Origin: Pelargonium cotyledonis
Taxonomy: Eukaryota; Streptophyta; Magnoliopsida; Geraniales; Geraniaceae
Assembly (NCBI GenBank): GCA_036897625.1
Contig: JAYMTA010000447.1
Span: 1-28,608, forward strand
Direction of reading: 5' to 3'
Length of the DNA: 28,608 nt
The position numbers and the translations under genes are program-made. Shown here one piece after another: positions 11,791-22,004 of the stretch. Numbering within the stretch: position 1 is the stretch's first letter; every line of letters starts with the position of its first letter. The notes below the pieces were generated by a model. The model ran no database searches. It had not been told where the DNA came from and saw only the letters and a program-made list of their open reading frames with translations.

Positions 11791-14674
11791 ATGGCTTCCA
11801 TCGAAGCTTTCTGCTCTCACAGCCCCAAATTCACAACCCGCAAGCTCTACAAATTTCTCAAACCGCTCTCACTCATCAATCCTCTCCACAATTTCAAGCC
11901 TCAAGCTGTCCAATTTCAACACACCAAGCTTCACTTCTCTCCAAAACTCTCTCACTTCACAACCCAGAAAACATCCGACTTGCCCACCTCAAAAATCTCC
12001 GAAATCGACTCTTCTCGGCCAACCCAGAAAGCAATTTTCAAGTTTTTATCAGAAAAGATTGTGATTTTCCTTGTTGGGTCGTTTGTGTTCATGGGTTGCT
12101 TCAGTGTCAGGCCAAGTTTAGCTGTTTCTGTTGATGCAAGCACGTCCAGTGAAGAGACGAGAGAGACCAGGAAAGAGGAGGAGAATGAGAAGTTGTATGA
12201 TATGTATTTGGAGCAGAACCCAAATGATGTCAATGCTCTGAAGGTGGTTATGTACAGGAAAATGAGGAGTGGGAAGACAGAGGAGGCTGTGAAGCTTGTG
12301 GAGAGATTGATTGGTCTCAAACCTGATGAAGTTGAGTGGAGGCTTGTGCAGGCACTTTGTTATGAGACCATTGGGCATTTGAGCAAGGCTAAAAGGTTGT
12401 ATAAAGAGATTTTGGAGAGATGGCCTCTCTTGCTCAGAGCTTTGCATGTATGGCTCTTGACTTGTGCTTTTGTTTTTAATCTTCAGTTCTTGTTGCATTT
12501 GAGCTGTGTTAGTGTTTTTTTCAATTTAAACTTTGATCTTGATTCCATACTAGTTAGAGCTGGTGATCTATGTTTTGACATGTTGTGTTTGTGTCGCATC
12601 ATGTTAGAGATTAAATGTGTGCGATATGAGCCAACACAAACATGACACGTATGTTGTGTTCGTGCCAGCTCTAGTGACAGAGAAGATAACATTAGATAGT
12701 ATCATAGTAGTATGGAGTGGAGGAGTAGAATGAGTATAATACTCAAAGGAGTTTTGATGATAGATGATTCAAGTAGCCGCTGATTCCAACTTAGTTAGGG
12801 AAATGATTTAGTTGTTGTTATTTGTCCGAAAATGATATGCCTTTGGATTTATATAACTACTTGTCTTTTAAAAGAGAGACATAGAAGCCGTGAATGACTA
12901 TATATACGGATTGTGAATCAAGTACAAAATGATGGAGCCAATACATATCTATAGCATTTTTATATGATGTGGATATAAAGGTTGATTTGTAATTGTAATA
13001 GTCGCCCCCATTTGTAATTGTAATAGTCGCCCCCATCTTTTTCCTAAAACAATGTTATTGTTCTTCTAGTGATTTTGTAGAACTGGATGCGTTTTGCTTG
13101 CCTATCGTCGTTCTGTTTCATGCTCACTTTGGTTCAAGTTATGCATTGTCCAAGAACCAAGAAATAATTTCATCTATGATCCATCCGGTATATTGTTCTA
13201 TTGGTTGGATCATTAAGAACTCCTTATCCTTTGCTTACTTGGAACTTCTTGTATTGTATGTATTATGTATAGATGTCTTAAAGCTTATTCAGCTTGTACC
13301 TTTTGGATGAGAATTTTGGTTCAGGAATGAGAATCAAGAACGAGAATGAGAATCAGATTCTCACTCATTGTGTTTGAATTAAGCATTTTTGGTTTTCAGA
13401 TAGGCTTAGGAATGAGAATCTGATTTCCATTTCCATTCCAATTTTCTTAATCCGAATGCTATGCCAACATTCGGGTTTCTCATATGATTCATGGTGTATA
13501 CGTGTGTCATTGTGCAGCGGTGGAGTTGATTCAGTTTTTCGCTTATGAGCAGTAGGATTTACGATCCTTGTTTATGCAGGGTTTGGCAATGGTGATGCAC
13601 AAAAACCATGAAGGCCCAGCGGTTTTTGAAATGCTGAACGAGGCTTTAGAAACGGCTCGGCGTCAAAAAAAGGTCACGGAAGAGAGAAGCATAAGAATTC
13701 TGATAGCACAAATGCATGTTATTAAGGTGACAATATTCACAACCAACACTTTACTTTGAACTAAATTTGTAGATTCAGCAAAAAAAAGGTCTTATTTTGG
13801 ACTTGTTTCTAATTTGCCGTCTATTGTATTTGTACATGTTTTGCAGGGGGAATTGGAGAAGAGTTTGGCGGAATTTCAGGATCTAATTAAGGAGGATCAT
13901 GGAGATTTTCGACCTTATCTTTGCCAGGTGTGATAGTTTTGAACTACTGCTCATAAAATACTAGGTAGCGTTTGAGCAACCTAACCTTCTTTTCAAACAA
14001 TGGTGGATTTGAGTACATGAATACTTTAGCAAAACTTCTCGGGGTCTTCTTCCTGTCTTCTCCTCCTTCCGTCAAGTCTTTTGTGATCACGTCTTTTGTA
14101 CTACTTTTCATGCTTACTCCGGTCTAGCCCTACTCTATTTAGTTTCTCTTGACTGATTTTTCTCGGTAAATGATATTCATAGAAAGACAAAAAAAGGAAA
14201 GTGTAACCTTTTTTCAAACAATGGTGGAGTTGGGTACATGTATACTTTAGCAAAACTGCTCAGGATTTTCTTCTCACATTCTCCTCCTTCGTCAAGTCAT
14301 TTGTTATCACGTCTTTTGTACTACTTTCAATGCTAACTCGGGTCTCTGTTTACTCCTAATCTATTTAGTTTCTCCTGACTAAATTTTCCGGAAAATGATA
14401 TTCTTAGAAGGACAAAGGAAAACACAATTAGACTTATGACTCAATAAAACAAGTTACAAATTTTGTGGTATGTAATTTTTTTTTTTTTCAGGGCATTGTG
14501 TATAGCCTACTAGATAAAAAGGAAGAAGCAGAAGAGCAGTTTGAGATTTATCGGAGTCTTGTACCCAAAGAATTCCCGGAAAGAGGATATCTTGACGATG
14601 TTATGATGGCAGCAAAAGCAAGTTCTCAGAAAGATCTCGAAAAGGATTTCAAAGCTGAATTCTCGCCCAAGTAG
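11791..14674 (+). CDS. SG1: SLOW GREEN 1-like chloroplast TPR protein
   Basis: This is a plastid tetratricopeptide-repeat protein; the Arabidopsis homologue SG1 is needed for normal chloroplast development and greening. Exons are 11791-12447, 13580-13726, 13847-13927 and 14492-14674. All join in phase 0 and give 355 aa ending FSPK. Residues 1-80 are Ser/Thr/Lys/His-rich with few acids, as in transit peptides. A hydrophobic stretch (~89-108, KIVIFLVGSFVFMGCFSV) looks like a membrane anchor or second targeting signal. TPR helices then follow: YDMYLEQNPNDVNALKV, TEEAVKLVERLIGLKPDEV, SKAKRLYKEILERWP, and the last exon's GIVYSLLDKKEEAEEQFEIY. The start MASIEAFC was chosen because the transit-like composition begins there. 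An in-frame ATG at 11737 would add 18 residues. The next gene, VDR, is in the same direction ~960 bp downstream. Confidence 0.9.
12551..12675. mobile_element. Small hAT-like MITE remnant in SG1 intron 1
   Basis: The ends TAGTTAGAGCTGGTGATC and (reverse complement) ACTAGAGCTGGCACGAAC are imperfect inverted repeats. They share the AGAGCTGG core with the elements in the NAT10 introns. The borders are approximate and no clear target duplication was found. Confidence 0.45.
12986..13035. repeat. 25-bp perfect tandem repeat in SG1 intron 1
   Basis: Two adjacent identical copies of TTTGTAATTGTAATAGTCGC followed by CCCCA lie at 12986-13010 and 13011-13035. It appears to be a recent local duplication with no coding role. 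Confidence 0.9.
13316..13480. repeat. GAATGAGAATC-rich repeat in SG1 intron 1
   Basis: The stretch contains several GAATGAGAATC units and their inverse (GATTCTCACTCATT, CCATTTCCATTCC). It includes the near-perfect palindrome GAGAATCAGATTCTC at about 13349-13363. It looks like a MITE remnant but its ends could not be fixed. Confidence 0.4.
13982..14416. repeat. Diverged ~222-bp tandem duplication in SG1 intron 3
   Basis: The segments 13982-14191 and 14204-14416 align along their whole length. Shared blocks include TTTCAAACAATGGTGGA, ACTTTAGCAAAACT, CACGTCTTTTGTACTACTTT, TATTTAGTTTCTC and AAATGATATTC. Scattered substitutions and small indels indicate an old duplication. Confidence 0.85.
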
Positions 14675-14862
14675 CAATGAACCGAAGCCTATTTTTTTGT
14701 TCTGCTATGACTATTGATCTTGTTTGTAGATTCTTAGGGTTTGAATCTGGTTTTATTTGGGCAAGCTGGCAAAATAGTTTGCTAAAATGGTGATATGAAA
14801 CTAAGGTACGTAACTAGCAAAATCGTGCTTCTTGAATGGCTATAGGCTGGATCGATTTAGGC

Positions 14863-14986
14863 GGTGTTTGGATCAGAATATTTGTTACTGAATAAGAATA
14901 TAGAATGGAAATCTATAATTTTTTGGTTAAGAAAATGCCTTATACTTGTTGTCATTCCAATTATTTTATTCCGAAGTCCAAACATG
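14863..14986. mobile_element. Possible short MITE downstream of SG1
   Basis: The left end GGTGTTTGGATCAGAATA is matched, with small gaps, by the right end read in reverse (CATGTTTGGACTTCGGAATA). The GTGTTTGGA ends suggest a hAT- or PIF-type MITE of ~124 bp. No target duplication was confirmed. Confidence 0.4.
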
Positions 14987-15424
14987 TCCTAATATTTGTA
15001 ATTGTGAGATTGTACTCGTAGTGGCAATTCGGGTTTTGGTACAGTTTTGGAAATGCTTAACCCGGACTCAACCTGAAATGTTGTTTGCCCGACTCAGCCT
15101 GCAATCTTTCAAGGAACACCCAACTTGAACCCGACATGAGGTCAAATTCATTCCGTGTGACCAGCATATGCAAATTTACGGATGATATTTGGTCTAATGA
15201 CGCCAATTTTTGTTTATATTTGACTCGAACACGTATATTGGTAGGTCAAGTATCAAGTGCCCGCAAGTTTATTTTTATATTGTCAGTTTTCTAAATAACT
15301 AGCTAAAACATAGGCGCCAATTTGTTGGAAACCTCCCGATACGATTTGATTGACCTTTGTGGATCATGTTAGACAAATAAGAATGGTCCTCACTTTTTTC
15401 ATTAAAAAGAGAAACTCGACTTGA

Positions 15425-15430
15425 CACGTG
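15425..15430. promoter_or_regulatory. G-box upstream of VDR
   Basis: A palindromic CACGTG lies ~200 bp upstream of the VDR start codon, and TGACGTGG occurs at 15526-15533. Both are ACGT-core motifs bound by plant bZIP/bHLH factors and common in light-regulated promoters. Function is inferred from sequence only. Confidence 0.35.
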
Positions 15431-15632
15431 ATCTGAAACAGAAACAAATTCGAATCCTTAAAGTCTATCACAAACAAATCTGATTTGTAACCGAAATTGT
15501 CACCACTAGAATAGACTATAGCTAGATGACGTGGACAGGAAAAGCACCAACGAACCAAAAAGCTCATGTTCGTTAAAAAACACTAGAAATCTCCCAAACA
15601 CACCACAACGTCCTCAGCCCAAAAAACCCGCC

Positions 15633-18600
15633 ATGTCACTGTCTCTAGAAGCTCCCTCCATTTCCCTTCCTCGCCTGAAAACCGCTTTTCATCAGAACCG
15701 CCGGTTCTCTCCACCGATCGCCATCGCCGGCAGCTTCTCTCCCCTCCTCCGTCGTCGGGTAACCGCTCGACGGTCTCCTTCCGGCCACATAGCCGCTCCT
15801 CGTAGAGCAGCCATTGCCGTCTCGGCGGGGTCGGGCAACGAGGGAAAATGCCGGAACGGAGCTGTCGGAGCCGCCGGTGAGAATCGTAGCTCTCGTCGGA
15901 GAAGGAACAGTCAGTCCTCTGAAAGGCGTGTCCTGGGAGGAGGTGATGATTCACACTGTAAGTACTGTTAACTGGAAGTGCTTTTGTTGATTCGAATAGC
16001 ATAATTTGCTTTTGGATTTTGAAAATTGTTAGTAATATTGAAGTTTGGATAGTTGTTTTTCTTAAGCGTTCATTGGATTTTGGATTGGTTTGTTGAATAT
16101 GTCATCTGTTATAACTTGCAATTAGTTGTTTATCGTTTTGGAGTAGCTGAATTTGCTCATTAATATACTTGAAATTGTTATTCTGAATTAGAGTTGACAA
16201 TTCGTGTAAATGTGTCGTGTGTATAGGTCAAATACATGTTGTTCTGAGTTCTGACAGCATGGTTAATAGTGTTGGCGTGTTGTGTTCATGCTTTACCGAA
16301 ACGAGAGATGAGTTGCAATCAATATTGCTTTTATTATCATCCTCCGCTCTCTTATCTGAAGCACAATAGATTTGGATGATAAGTGTAAGTTTGTGGGTGA
16401 GTGAGAGGAGAAGAAATGAGAAACAGAAGAGATGAACCAATTAGATGATTTAACAGTGTTGACGTACAATTTTATCATTAATCATGTTATCCTGTCATGC
16501 ACGTATTACCGTCTCAGCACAAACACAACACGATTATAATTATATCGTGCCCAACCACACTCAAAAATTGTCGTGTTCGTGTTGGGTCACATGTCGTGTC
16601 CCAAATTGTCACCTACATTCTGAAGCATTGTGAATTGAGACTGAATCGTAATTTTGTTGCTGTAAATACTAGAAGAATTAATTGCACCTTTAGACCCTAA
16701 ATTGTTCATTTATCAATAGGATGAAATCATCTTCTATCACCATCAGTCTATTTGCCATTGAGGTTGCTTATATTGGACTTGCACATGTGGCTGAGTTCAA
16801 GGGTTATTTTATTTTTGGTGTGACTGACATGGAGTTATGTGCCACATTTCTTGTCACATAAGGTAACATAATCCTTTTCTTTACGAAGTATCGGTAATGT
16901 TTAATGGGAGCACTTGGTGAAGTTTAGGGTTTAAATTGGGGATCTTAAACCTCTCTCTGTTTGCAGGCAAAGAGACTGAAATGGGTAGATGAAGGATATG
17001 AGATGCTAGTGTTTACCGACAACCTCTATAAGAAAAACGATCAAGAAACAGTGGATCTCCAGAGGGAGTTAAGCCGCGCAGATGTTTTAGTCATCATTGC
17101 TGTCTCAAACGACGAATCAATCAAGTGGATCCAGACCTACACAGACAGGATTCCAAACATAATCTGCTTCAATTCCTCGCCAACTTTATCAAACAAATTG
17201 GGAGGGTCTTATGTTCGCAGCAAATCAGAAGAGGTAGTTCGAACTGTATCAGAGGCATGGGATCGATACAATTCTGATGATATAAGGTTCACTTTGTTGG
17301 TTATAATCAATGCATATATAAGGCCAGTTCCGGTCCTGAATAATTTGAGATCTAAGGGGTTTTCCACGCTCAGATGCATGGTGAAGAACTGTGGGCCTCA
17401 GATATTGAACTGCCTCTTGGATCCTAATTGCCGGAAAGCTCTTCAGTGCTTGAATCAGTGCAGTCCGGTGGATCAGGTGTGTAACTATCGTTGTATTGCT
17501 TCATATGAAAGTCCAAACCTAGAAGCGTTTTCTTTGTGCGTACTACAAAAGCACAATTGTCTTGAATTGGATGCGAAGATCCCCGAAAAGCCTTATGTGC
17601 CTCCAATGGTTAGTTTTCGCGGGGAAGGCTTGTGCCACGAAACTGCTGAAGATCTTTTCGTGGGTTGGCTTGGGAACTTGGATTGGAGTTGGCGTGTTGT
17701 AGCGGGGCAGAATCCGGCTTACGACCAGTTTCCGTGCCAGTATCAGCTATTCTACAGGGGAAAGGCAAAGGGATCTTTCTGGTATGGTTAAATTTCATCA
17801 CTCTCTCAAACTCGCGAGCCTCACAATGTGCACAATCGATGACCTTATAACTCAACACCCTCCATATTTAAGCATTTTCCTTCTACACGTAGACCACAAC
17901 TAGTAGGGGTGTGCATTAGTCTAAGATCGGACCGAACCAGACCATTTTTGGACCAAATATATTTAAAAATAATGCTGTAAACAGAAAATATAGGAAAAAA
18001 TAGTAAAAATTTGAGTGAGTAATACTTTAATGTATTGTACAAAAGTAATAAAAATAATAAGAAAGTATACGGTCTGGGCCAAATTTGGACCACGACCAAA
18101 TTAGGCTGAATGGAAATCCCATGGACCGGACCGAAAGTTGGGTCCAAAAATGTGGTTCAGACTGGATTTCAAACACTCTTAACTGCATGTATGTCTGCAT
18201 GTGAATAATTTGATATTAGGCTACTTATAAGAGTTTGAGTTTTCACTATTAATAGGTCAAGCTATTTAGTTTAGTTTGACTTGCACCTTTATATGCAGCT
18301 TATTCTGTTTCTATTTTCCAAAAGTGTGACATTTTTTTATCACTGCTTCATCAGGTACGAGCCCGTTTTCATGGTAAAAACACTGGAGGGAGAGATGGTT
18401 TGGAGGAGGCGAAAGTATCGGGTTAAGAGGGGAAAAATTCCGGGGACATTTCACTTCAGCGTTTTGGATAATGGGGTTGTATCAAATGAATATTGGACTG
18501 TTGTTGATGTATCTGATGATTTGAGTTGGGGCTTGTTTCATTACAGTGGAGCTGCTCGGGTTGCAGGACAGTCATATACCGGAGCTGTGCTTGTTAGCCC

Positions 18601-18772
18601 AGATGGAGCATACCCGAGTGAGAAGGAAAGAAATAGATTAGTTTCGGCGCTGGAGAAATGTGGTATTAAAGAATGGGAGCTGTTTACAGTTGACAATCGT
18701 TCGTGTGAGGATCCTCCATTGGGAATACCGGAGGGCTCTAGGTTACATCAAAAGATTGAGGTTAACCACTAG
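15633..18772 (+). CDS. VDR: Violaxanthin de-epoxidase-related protein (VDR), plastid; first junction unresolved
   Basis: This is a relative of violaxanthin de-epoxidase, the thylakoid-lumen xanthophyll-cycle enzyme; the substrate of the related protein is not settled. Recognised exons are 15633-15957, 16967-17781 and 18355-18772, about 518 aa. Exon 1 (MSLSLEAPS...) is Ser/Arg-rich and transit-like. Exon 2 begins AKRLKWVDEGYEM and gives ~100 residues of alpha/beta appearance. A Cys-rich block follows at ~17375-17560, with ten cysteines including CMVKNCGPQILNC and CNYRC. The VDE lipocalin-like domain runs from about RGEGLCHETAEDLFVGWLG to the end. The exon 2/3 junction is clean (TG|G, Trp). The exon 1/2 junction is not: exon 1 leaves one base, whereas exon 2 must start in phase 0. 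A missed exon of 3n+2 nt or a frameshift would explain this. Confidence 0.85.
16188..16616. mobile_element. hAT-like MITE with 8-bp target duplication in the VDR intron
   Basis: A perfect direct repeat ATTCTGAA flanks the element (16180-16187 and 16617-16624). The inverted ends are TTAGAGTTGACAATT and (reverse complement) GTAGGTGACAATT. The interior is rich in CGTGTT/AACACG motifs. An 8-bp duplication is typical of hAT transposition. It has no transposase and probably moves in trans. Confidence 0.7.
17900..18180. mobile_element. Probable hAT-like MITE remnant in VDR intron 2
   Basis: It begins AGTAGGGGTGTGCATTAGTC and contains GGACCGAACC, GGACCACGACC and GGACCGGACCG blocks. It ends near CAAACACTCTTA, whose reverse complement TAAGAGTGTTTG weakly matches the start. 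AGGGGTGTGCA ends with GGACCGG-rich interiors are common in plant hAT MITEs. Confidence 0.45.
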
Positions 18773-19444
18773 AAACAGGCTCAAGGTGCGTGTTAAATTT
18801 CGTGATGAGCTTGATTAGTGCATAAATGAATGCACACGAATTAGATGTAGAAGAATGAAGGTTAAATCTCTGCACTTTGGAAGGTTTAAAAGTATAAGTC
18901 TTAGCTCATGGACTTATTTTTTAGTGTTTACACCCCTGGACGGGTAAATCACATAGTGTGTGTGTTTACCTCTCAAAAATCAGGTGATGATAGTTGTGAA
19001 GCCGTAAAATGACATTTTTTGCCCTTCATTTCAGTTCTAATTTTCAAATAAAGGCCACAAAAATAAAAATATTTAAAAGCTGAGGGAAAATTCGTAATTA
19101 TGTGTTCTAACCTTGGACTTGGGGGTAGTTTTTGTTGATTTTATGCAACTTTTTGAGGAGTGAGTGATTTTTGTGTTGATGGTGACTTTCATTATTAAAA
19201 ATATATGCATCTTTATTGGTTAATTTTGTCATTTTAGTTTTGAATTCATAAGAGAGAAAAATCGTAGTTTCTTAAATGTGTGGTGGTTTTTTTTTTTCAG
19301 GACTATTTTCAAAAAGTTTTAACTGTCCAGTAAGTGCAGAAGATTAAACCCGAAAATTCTTTGCCCTTTTGGAAATATATATGTCTAGAACTGGATCTTG
19401 CAGGGTAATTACATCATATGTGATTGCTATTTGCACTAGAAATC
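18773..19444. other. Convergent spacer between VDR and the GH17 gene
   Basis: It holds the VDR 3' region and AT-rich sequence without recognisable genes. The 3' flank of the GH17 tandem duplication begins near 19445. Confidence 0.6.
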
Positions 19445-20158
19445 ATGTGCAGGTACGTTTGTTGTATGATTGTATCAAATACATTTGTGCAAATATGATT
19501 TTCTTAGTGTATACTCATGAACCCGTAATATTTTCAGAGTAATTGAAAATGTTTGCCATCTACTCTTTGGTTGGTCCGTAAGTCACTCTTACAAAACAGA
19601 AGAACCAAAGAAGGTAAGCAAAATCTTGGCGACAACACTCGCCAAATTCTTTCATCCCCCTTAGATCTTGATTTGAATCGGGTATTAGGGAGTCAGGGTG
19701 GAGGGATTTTGCTTCACAACTTTAGCCGACCCCTTATAATTGCACGCCTCATCATGTTGGTCATTGGTTTGGTATAACATATTGGATGCATAGAACACAA
19801 AATTACGAATCTTTCTTTGTTGCAGGAGCGTTTATTGTATCATCTATCAAATACATTGTAAGTATGATTTTGTTACTGTATACTCGTGAATCTGTAATTT
19901 TTCAAAATAATTGTATTGAGCTCATGATCTCACGTCCCAAATGTTAGGCACTCTTACAAAATAAACAAGGTAAACAAGATTCCCGCAACAACACTTGTTG
20001 CATCTGCAAAATTCCTCCACCCTCCCGAGATCTTAATTTGAATCGGGTAATGGCAAGTCGAGGTGGAGGGGTTTTGCTTCACAATCTTAGCTGAACCCTT
20101 AAAATCACACGCCTCATCGGCTTGATCATTGGTTTGGTATAACATATTGAATGCATAG
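19445..20158. repeat. ~365-bp tandem duplication of the GH17 3' end
   Basis: The segments 19445-19793 and about 19820-20158 align, offset by 365 bp. They cover the last ~67 GH17 codons and the downstream flank. Shared blocks include TTGGTATAACATATTG, ATTTGAATCGGGTA, GCTTCACAA and TATACTC-TGAA. The copy nearer the coding body is the intact gene end. Confidence 0.88.
19589..19793 (-). pseudogene. Broken copy of the GH17/X8 C-terminus
   Basis: Read on the minus strand it gives NMLYQTNDQHDEACNYKGSA and KVVKQNPST, matching the X8 end of the neighbouring gene. It then shows three in-frame stops (TAA, TAA, TGA) where the intact gene has His, Ser and Trp. It ends with the same TTG TAA. It has no start, catalytic domain or complete X8 domain. 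It is a non-functional partial duplicate, though it could still be transcribed as an extended 3' UTR of the intact gene. Confidence 0.88.
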
Positions 20159-21534
20159 GAAGCTCGAGCTTGCGTTTTCAAACTCGCACACGACCCGCCT
20201 GGCTCCAGTGGCGTGCAGTCACAGTGTGTGCACGCGTAGTTTATGTCTCCCGGTAGCTTGTAGTCGTCTCCACTATCGGGATCATACACACACCATTTTT
20301 TCTCCAGGTACTGGACTCCTTTGGCACCGATCATCAACTTAGGGTTCCCTGTGCCCGCGAAGTCAATAGGGAACTTTGGCTTCCCGTCAAAGGAGAAGAT
20401 CCCCCAATGCCTCTCAAAAGCTCCCGGAGCGCTGCTTTTCGCGTCCTCATCGAGCAAACCGAAAAGGTACGCTTCTATTTCTTGATTAGGCTTCATTGGA
20501 GTGCCTTTCTTGTTAGCCATTCTTCGCATGAACCCTTCGTAAAACTTCGTTGCCATGTTGATATTAGCGTTCACATTTCCATCGGTAGGCCAACCGATCT
20601 CCCCAACAATGATCTTAATATCCGAATACCCGTACTTTTTCAAGGTATAGATTAGGGTATCGTAATTTGCATCAAATGCATTGCTATAGCTCTTGCCTTG
20701 ATCGTTGATCGTTGGTCCGCCACCATCGATGAACGCATAGTTCACCGGAAAATTCTTGTTTTGGTAGAGACTGAGAAATGGGTATATGTTGACCACAAAT
20801 GGTGATTTGTTTTTGTGAAGAAACTGCACTATTTGCTTCATTTGGGTCCTTATGTCGGGCCGGAAGTCGCCCCCGGACGGCTTGCCAGAGCCGGAGTCGT
20901 AGACATCGGCATTGAGAGGTGTAGTCACTTTGATTTTGCCGAATCCGGCTTCGCTTAGAGCTTTTTGAACGTTCTGCATTGCAGGGAGTGTCAATTTGAT
21001 GAAGCTACCGTTGTAGGTCTTCAAGAATGCCTCGTTTCCCACAGCTACATACCTGAAAAAATTGACCTTTGATTTTTAATAAAGACAATGTTTCAAATTT
21101 CTTAAACAGTTGAATATAACATTGTTCAAATGTTTAAAATCGAACAAATTCATAGTTACGATTTATGAATGAGAATATGAATATACTTACTTAATATCGA
21201 CCCCTCCTTTACTTTTGATGTGATCGGTAACGTTTTCTTTCACCCATTCCTTGGCATTGTCGTAATCGGAGCTAAGGTCGCCGAGCTGGTCGTTTGGGAT
21301 GCCGAGCATCACCTCGATGCCTGTCCCGGCCAACTCCGCGACGGTGTCGAAATCAGAATCAAACAATTTCACCTTCTTGATCCCATTATCCTTCAACATA
21401 CGTACTACTATTTTGGGGTCCAAAGGGTGTGAGGCTTGTGTCCCCCAATTCACACCCATGTCCCCAACCACAAAATTGGCATCTCTAGCCAATATTGTGA
21501 GGCACACCCATGTGGCCAACACAGCTCGAACCAT
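19954..21534 (-). CDS. GPI-anchored glucan endo-1,3-beta-glucosidase (GH17 + X8/CBM43)
   Basis: This is an extracellular beta-1,3-glucan (callose)-acting or -binding protein. Exons are 21191-21534 and 19954-21052, joined at AA|G (Lys), giving 480 aa. Residues 1-24 form a signal peptide. The GH17 fold starts at MGVNWGTQASHPL. The acid/base Glu is E122 (VAVGNEAF) and the nucleophile Glu is E266 (IIVGEIGWPTDG). The X8/CBM43 domain spans W368-C448 and has seven cysteines, one more than the usual six (CTHCDC). A hydrophobic tail (SVVAGILFTLFIL) fits a GPI-attachment signal. Motifs such as PNDQL, VPLNADVYDS-like TPLNADVYDS, and YLFGLLDEDAKS place it near the At1g64760/ZERZAUST clade, some members of which are described as atypical glucanases. 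Activity is therefore not assured although both Glu residues are present. It is divergent from SAMC and has a partial duplicate at its 3' side. Confidence 0.93.
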
Positions 21535-21950
21535 GGCCTCGCCGGGAAGTGCTCGAGTTACGAAAGTGGAGAGAAATGCAACTGAACGGTGTTTCGAATC
21601 GTGAAAAGTGCATGAGAGTCGGGAGAGTGATGAAAATTGAATATCTCTCGTAACGAGTCCTTTTGTTTTTCTTTGCTCTTTATTTCCTTGACGTTTACAA
21701 AGTTGGTGGTAAATTTTTTATTTCTAAAATTAGGGTTTTTTCCCCTAACTAATTGCCTAATTTTGGGTTAAATGTTACAAAGTTGTGCCGTACGGAGAGA
21801 GCTGTGCAGTTGAATCTGCGAACAACTTTATATGTCTTAATGTCTGTAGAGAAAAAGTCTTTGAGACCGAGCTACATGCCAAGTGTAGACTTTTCCATTT
21901 TTCTTTGCTTTGTACTCATTTTATGTGTTCCAATTAAAAAAAATTTTCAT

Positions 21951-22004
21951 TGGCCAAGTGGTTTAAGACTCTAGTTCCATACATGAGGTCTTTGGTTCGC
22001 CTGG
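21951..22004 (+). repeat. tRNA-like pol III promoter remnant, possible SINE head
   Basis: TGGCCAAGTGG (A-box-like, TRGCNNAGTGG) is followed 32 bases later by GGTTCGCCTGG (B-box-like; consensus GGTTCGANTCC, last part degenerate). The spacing fits a tRNA-derived SINE head. No full cloverleaf, 3' tail or target duplication could be shown. Confidence 0.35.

Larger units (their letters stand above)
14675..15632. other. Spacer between SG1 and VDR
   Basis: It holds the SG1 3' region, a MITE-like stretch (14863-14986), a CCCGACTC-rich fragment (about 15010-15180) that looks like a one-sided remnant of the hAT-like elements, and the VDR promoter with two ACGT-core motifs. The short open frames here resemble nothing known. 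Confidence 0.6.

Noticed and set aside
11952..12498. Minus-strand frames opposite SG1 exon 1
   Set aside because: They are antisense shadows of a well-supported exon.
15583..16002. Minus-strand 139-codon frame opposite VDR exon 1
   Set aside because: It is a shadow of the GC-rich transit-peptide exon, with no domain similarity.
16719..16861. A 46-codon open frame (MKSSSITISLFAIEV...) in VDR intron 1, considered as the missing exon
   Set aside because: It shows no VDR-family character and lacks a convincing donor giving the needed 3n+2 length; it is probably chance.
21951..22004. A functional tRNA gene
   Set aside because: The box motifs are present but no acceptor-stem pairing or proper anticodon arm could be found.
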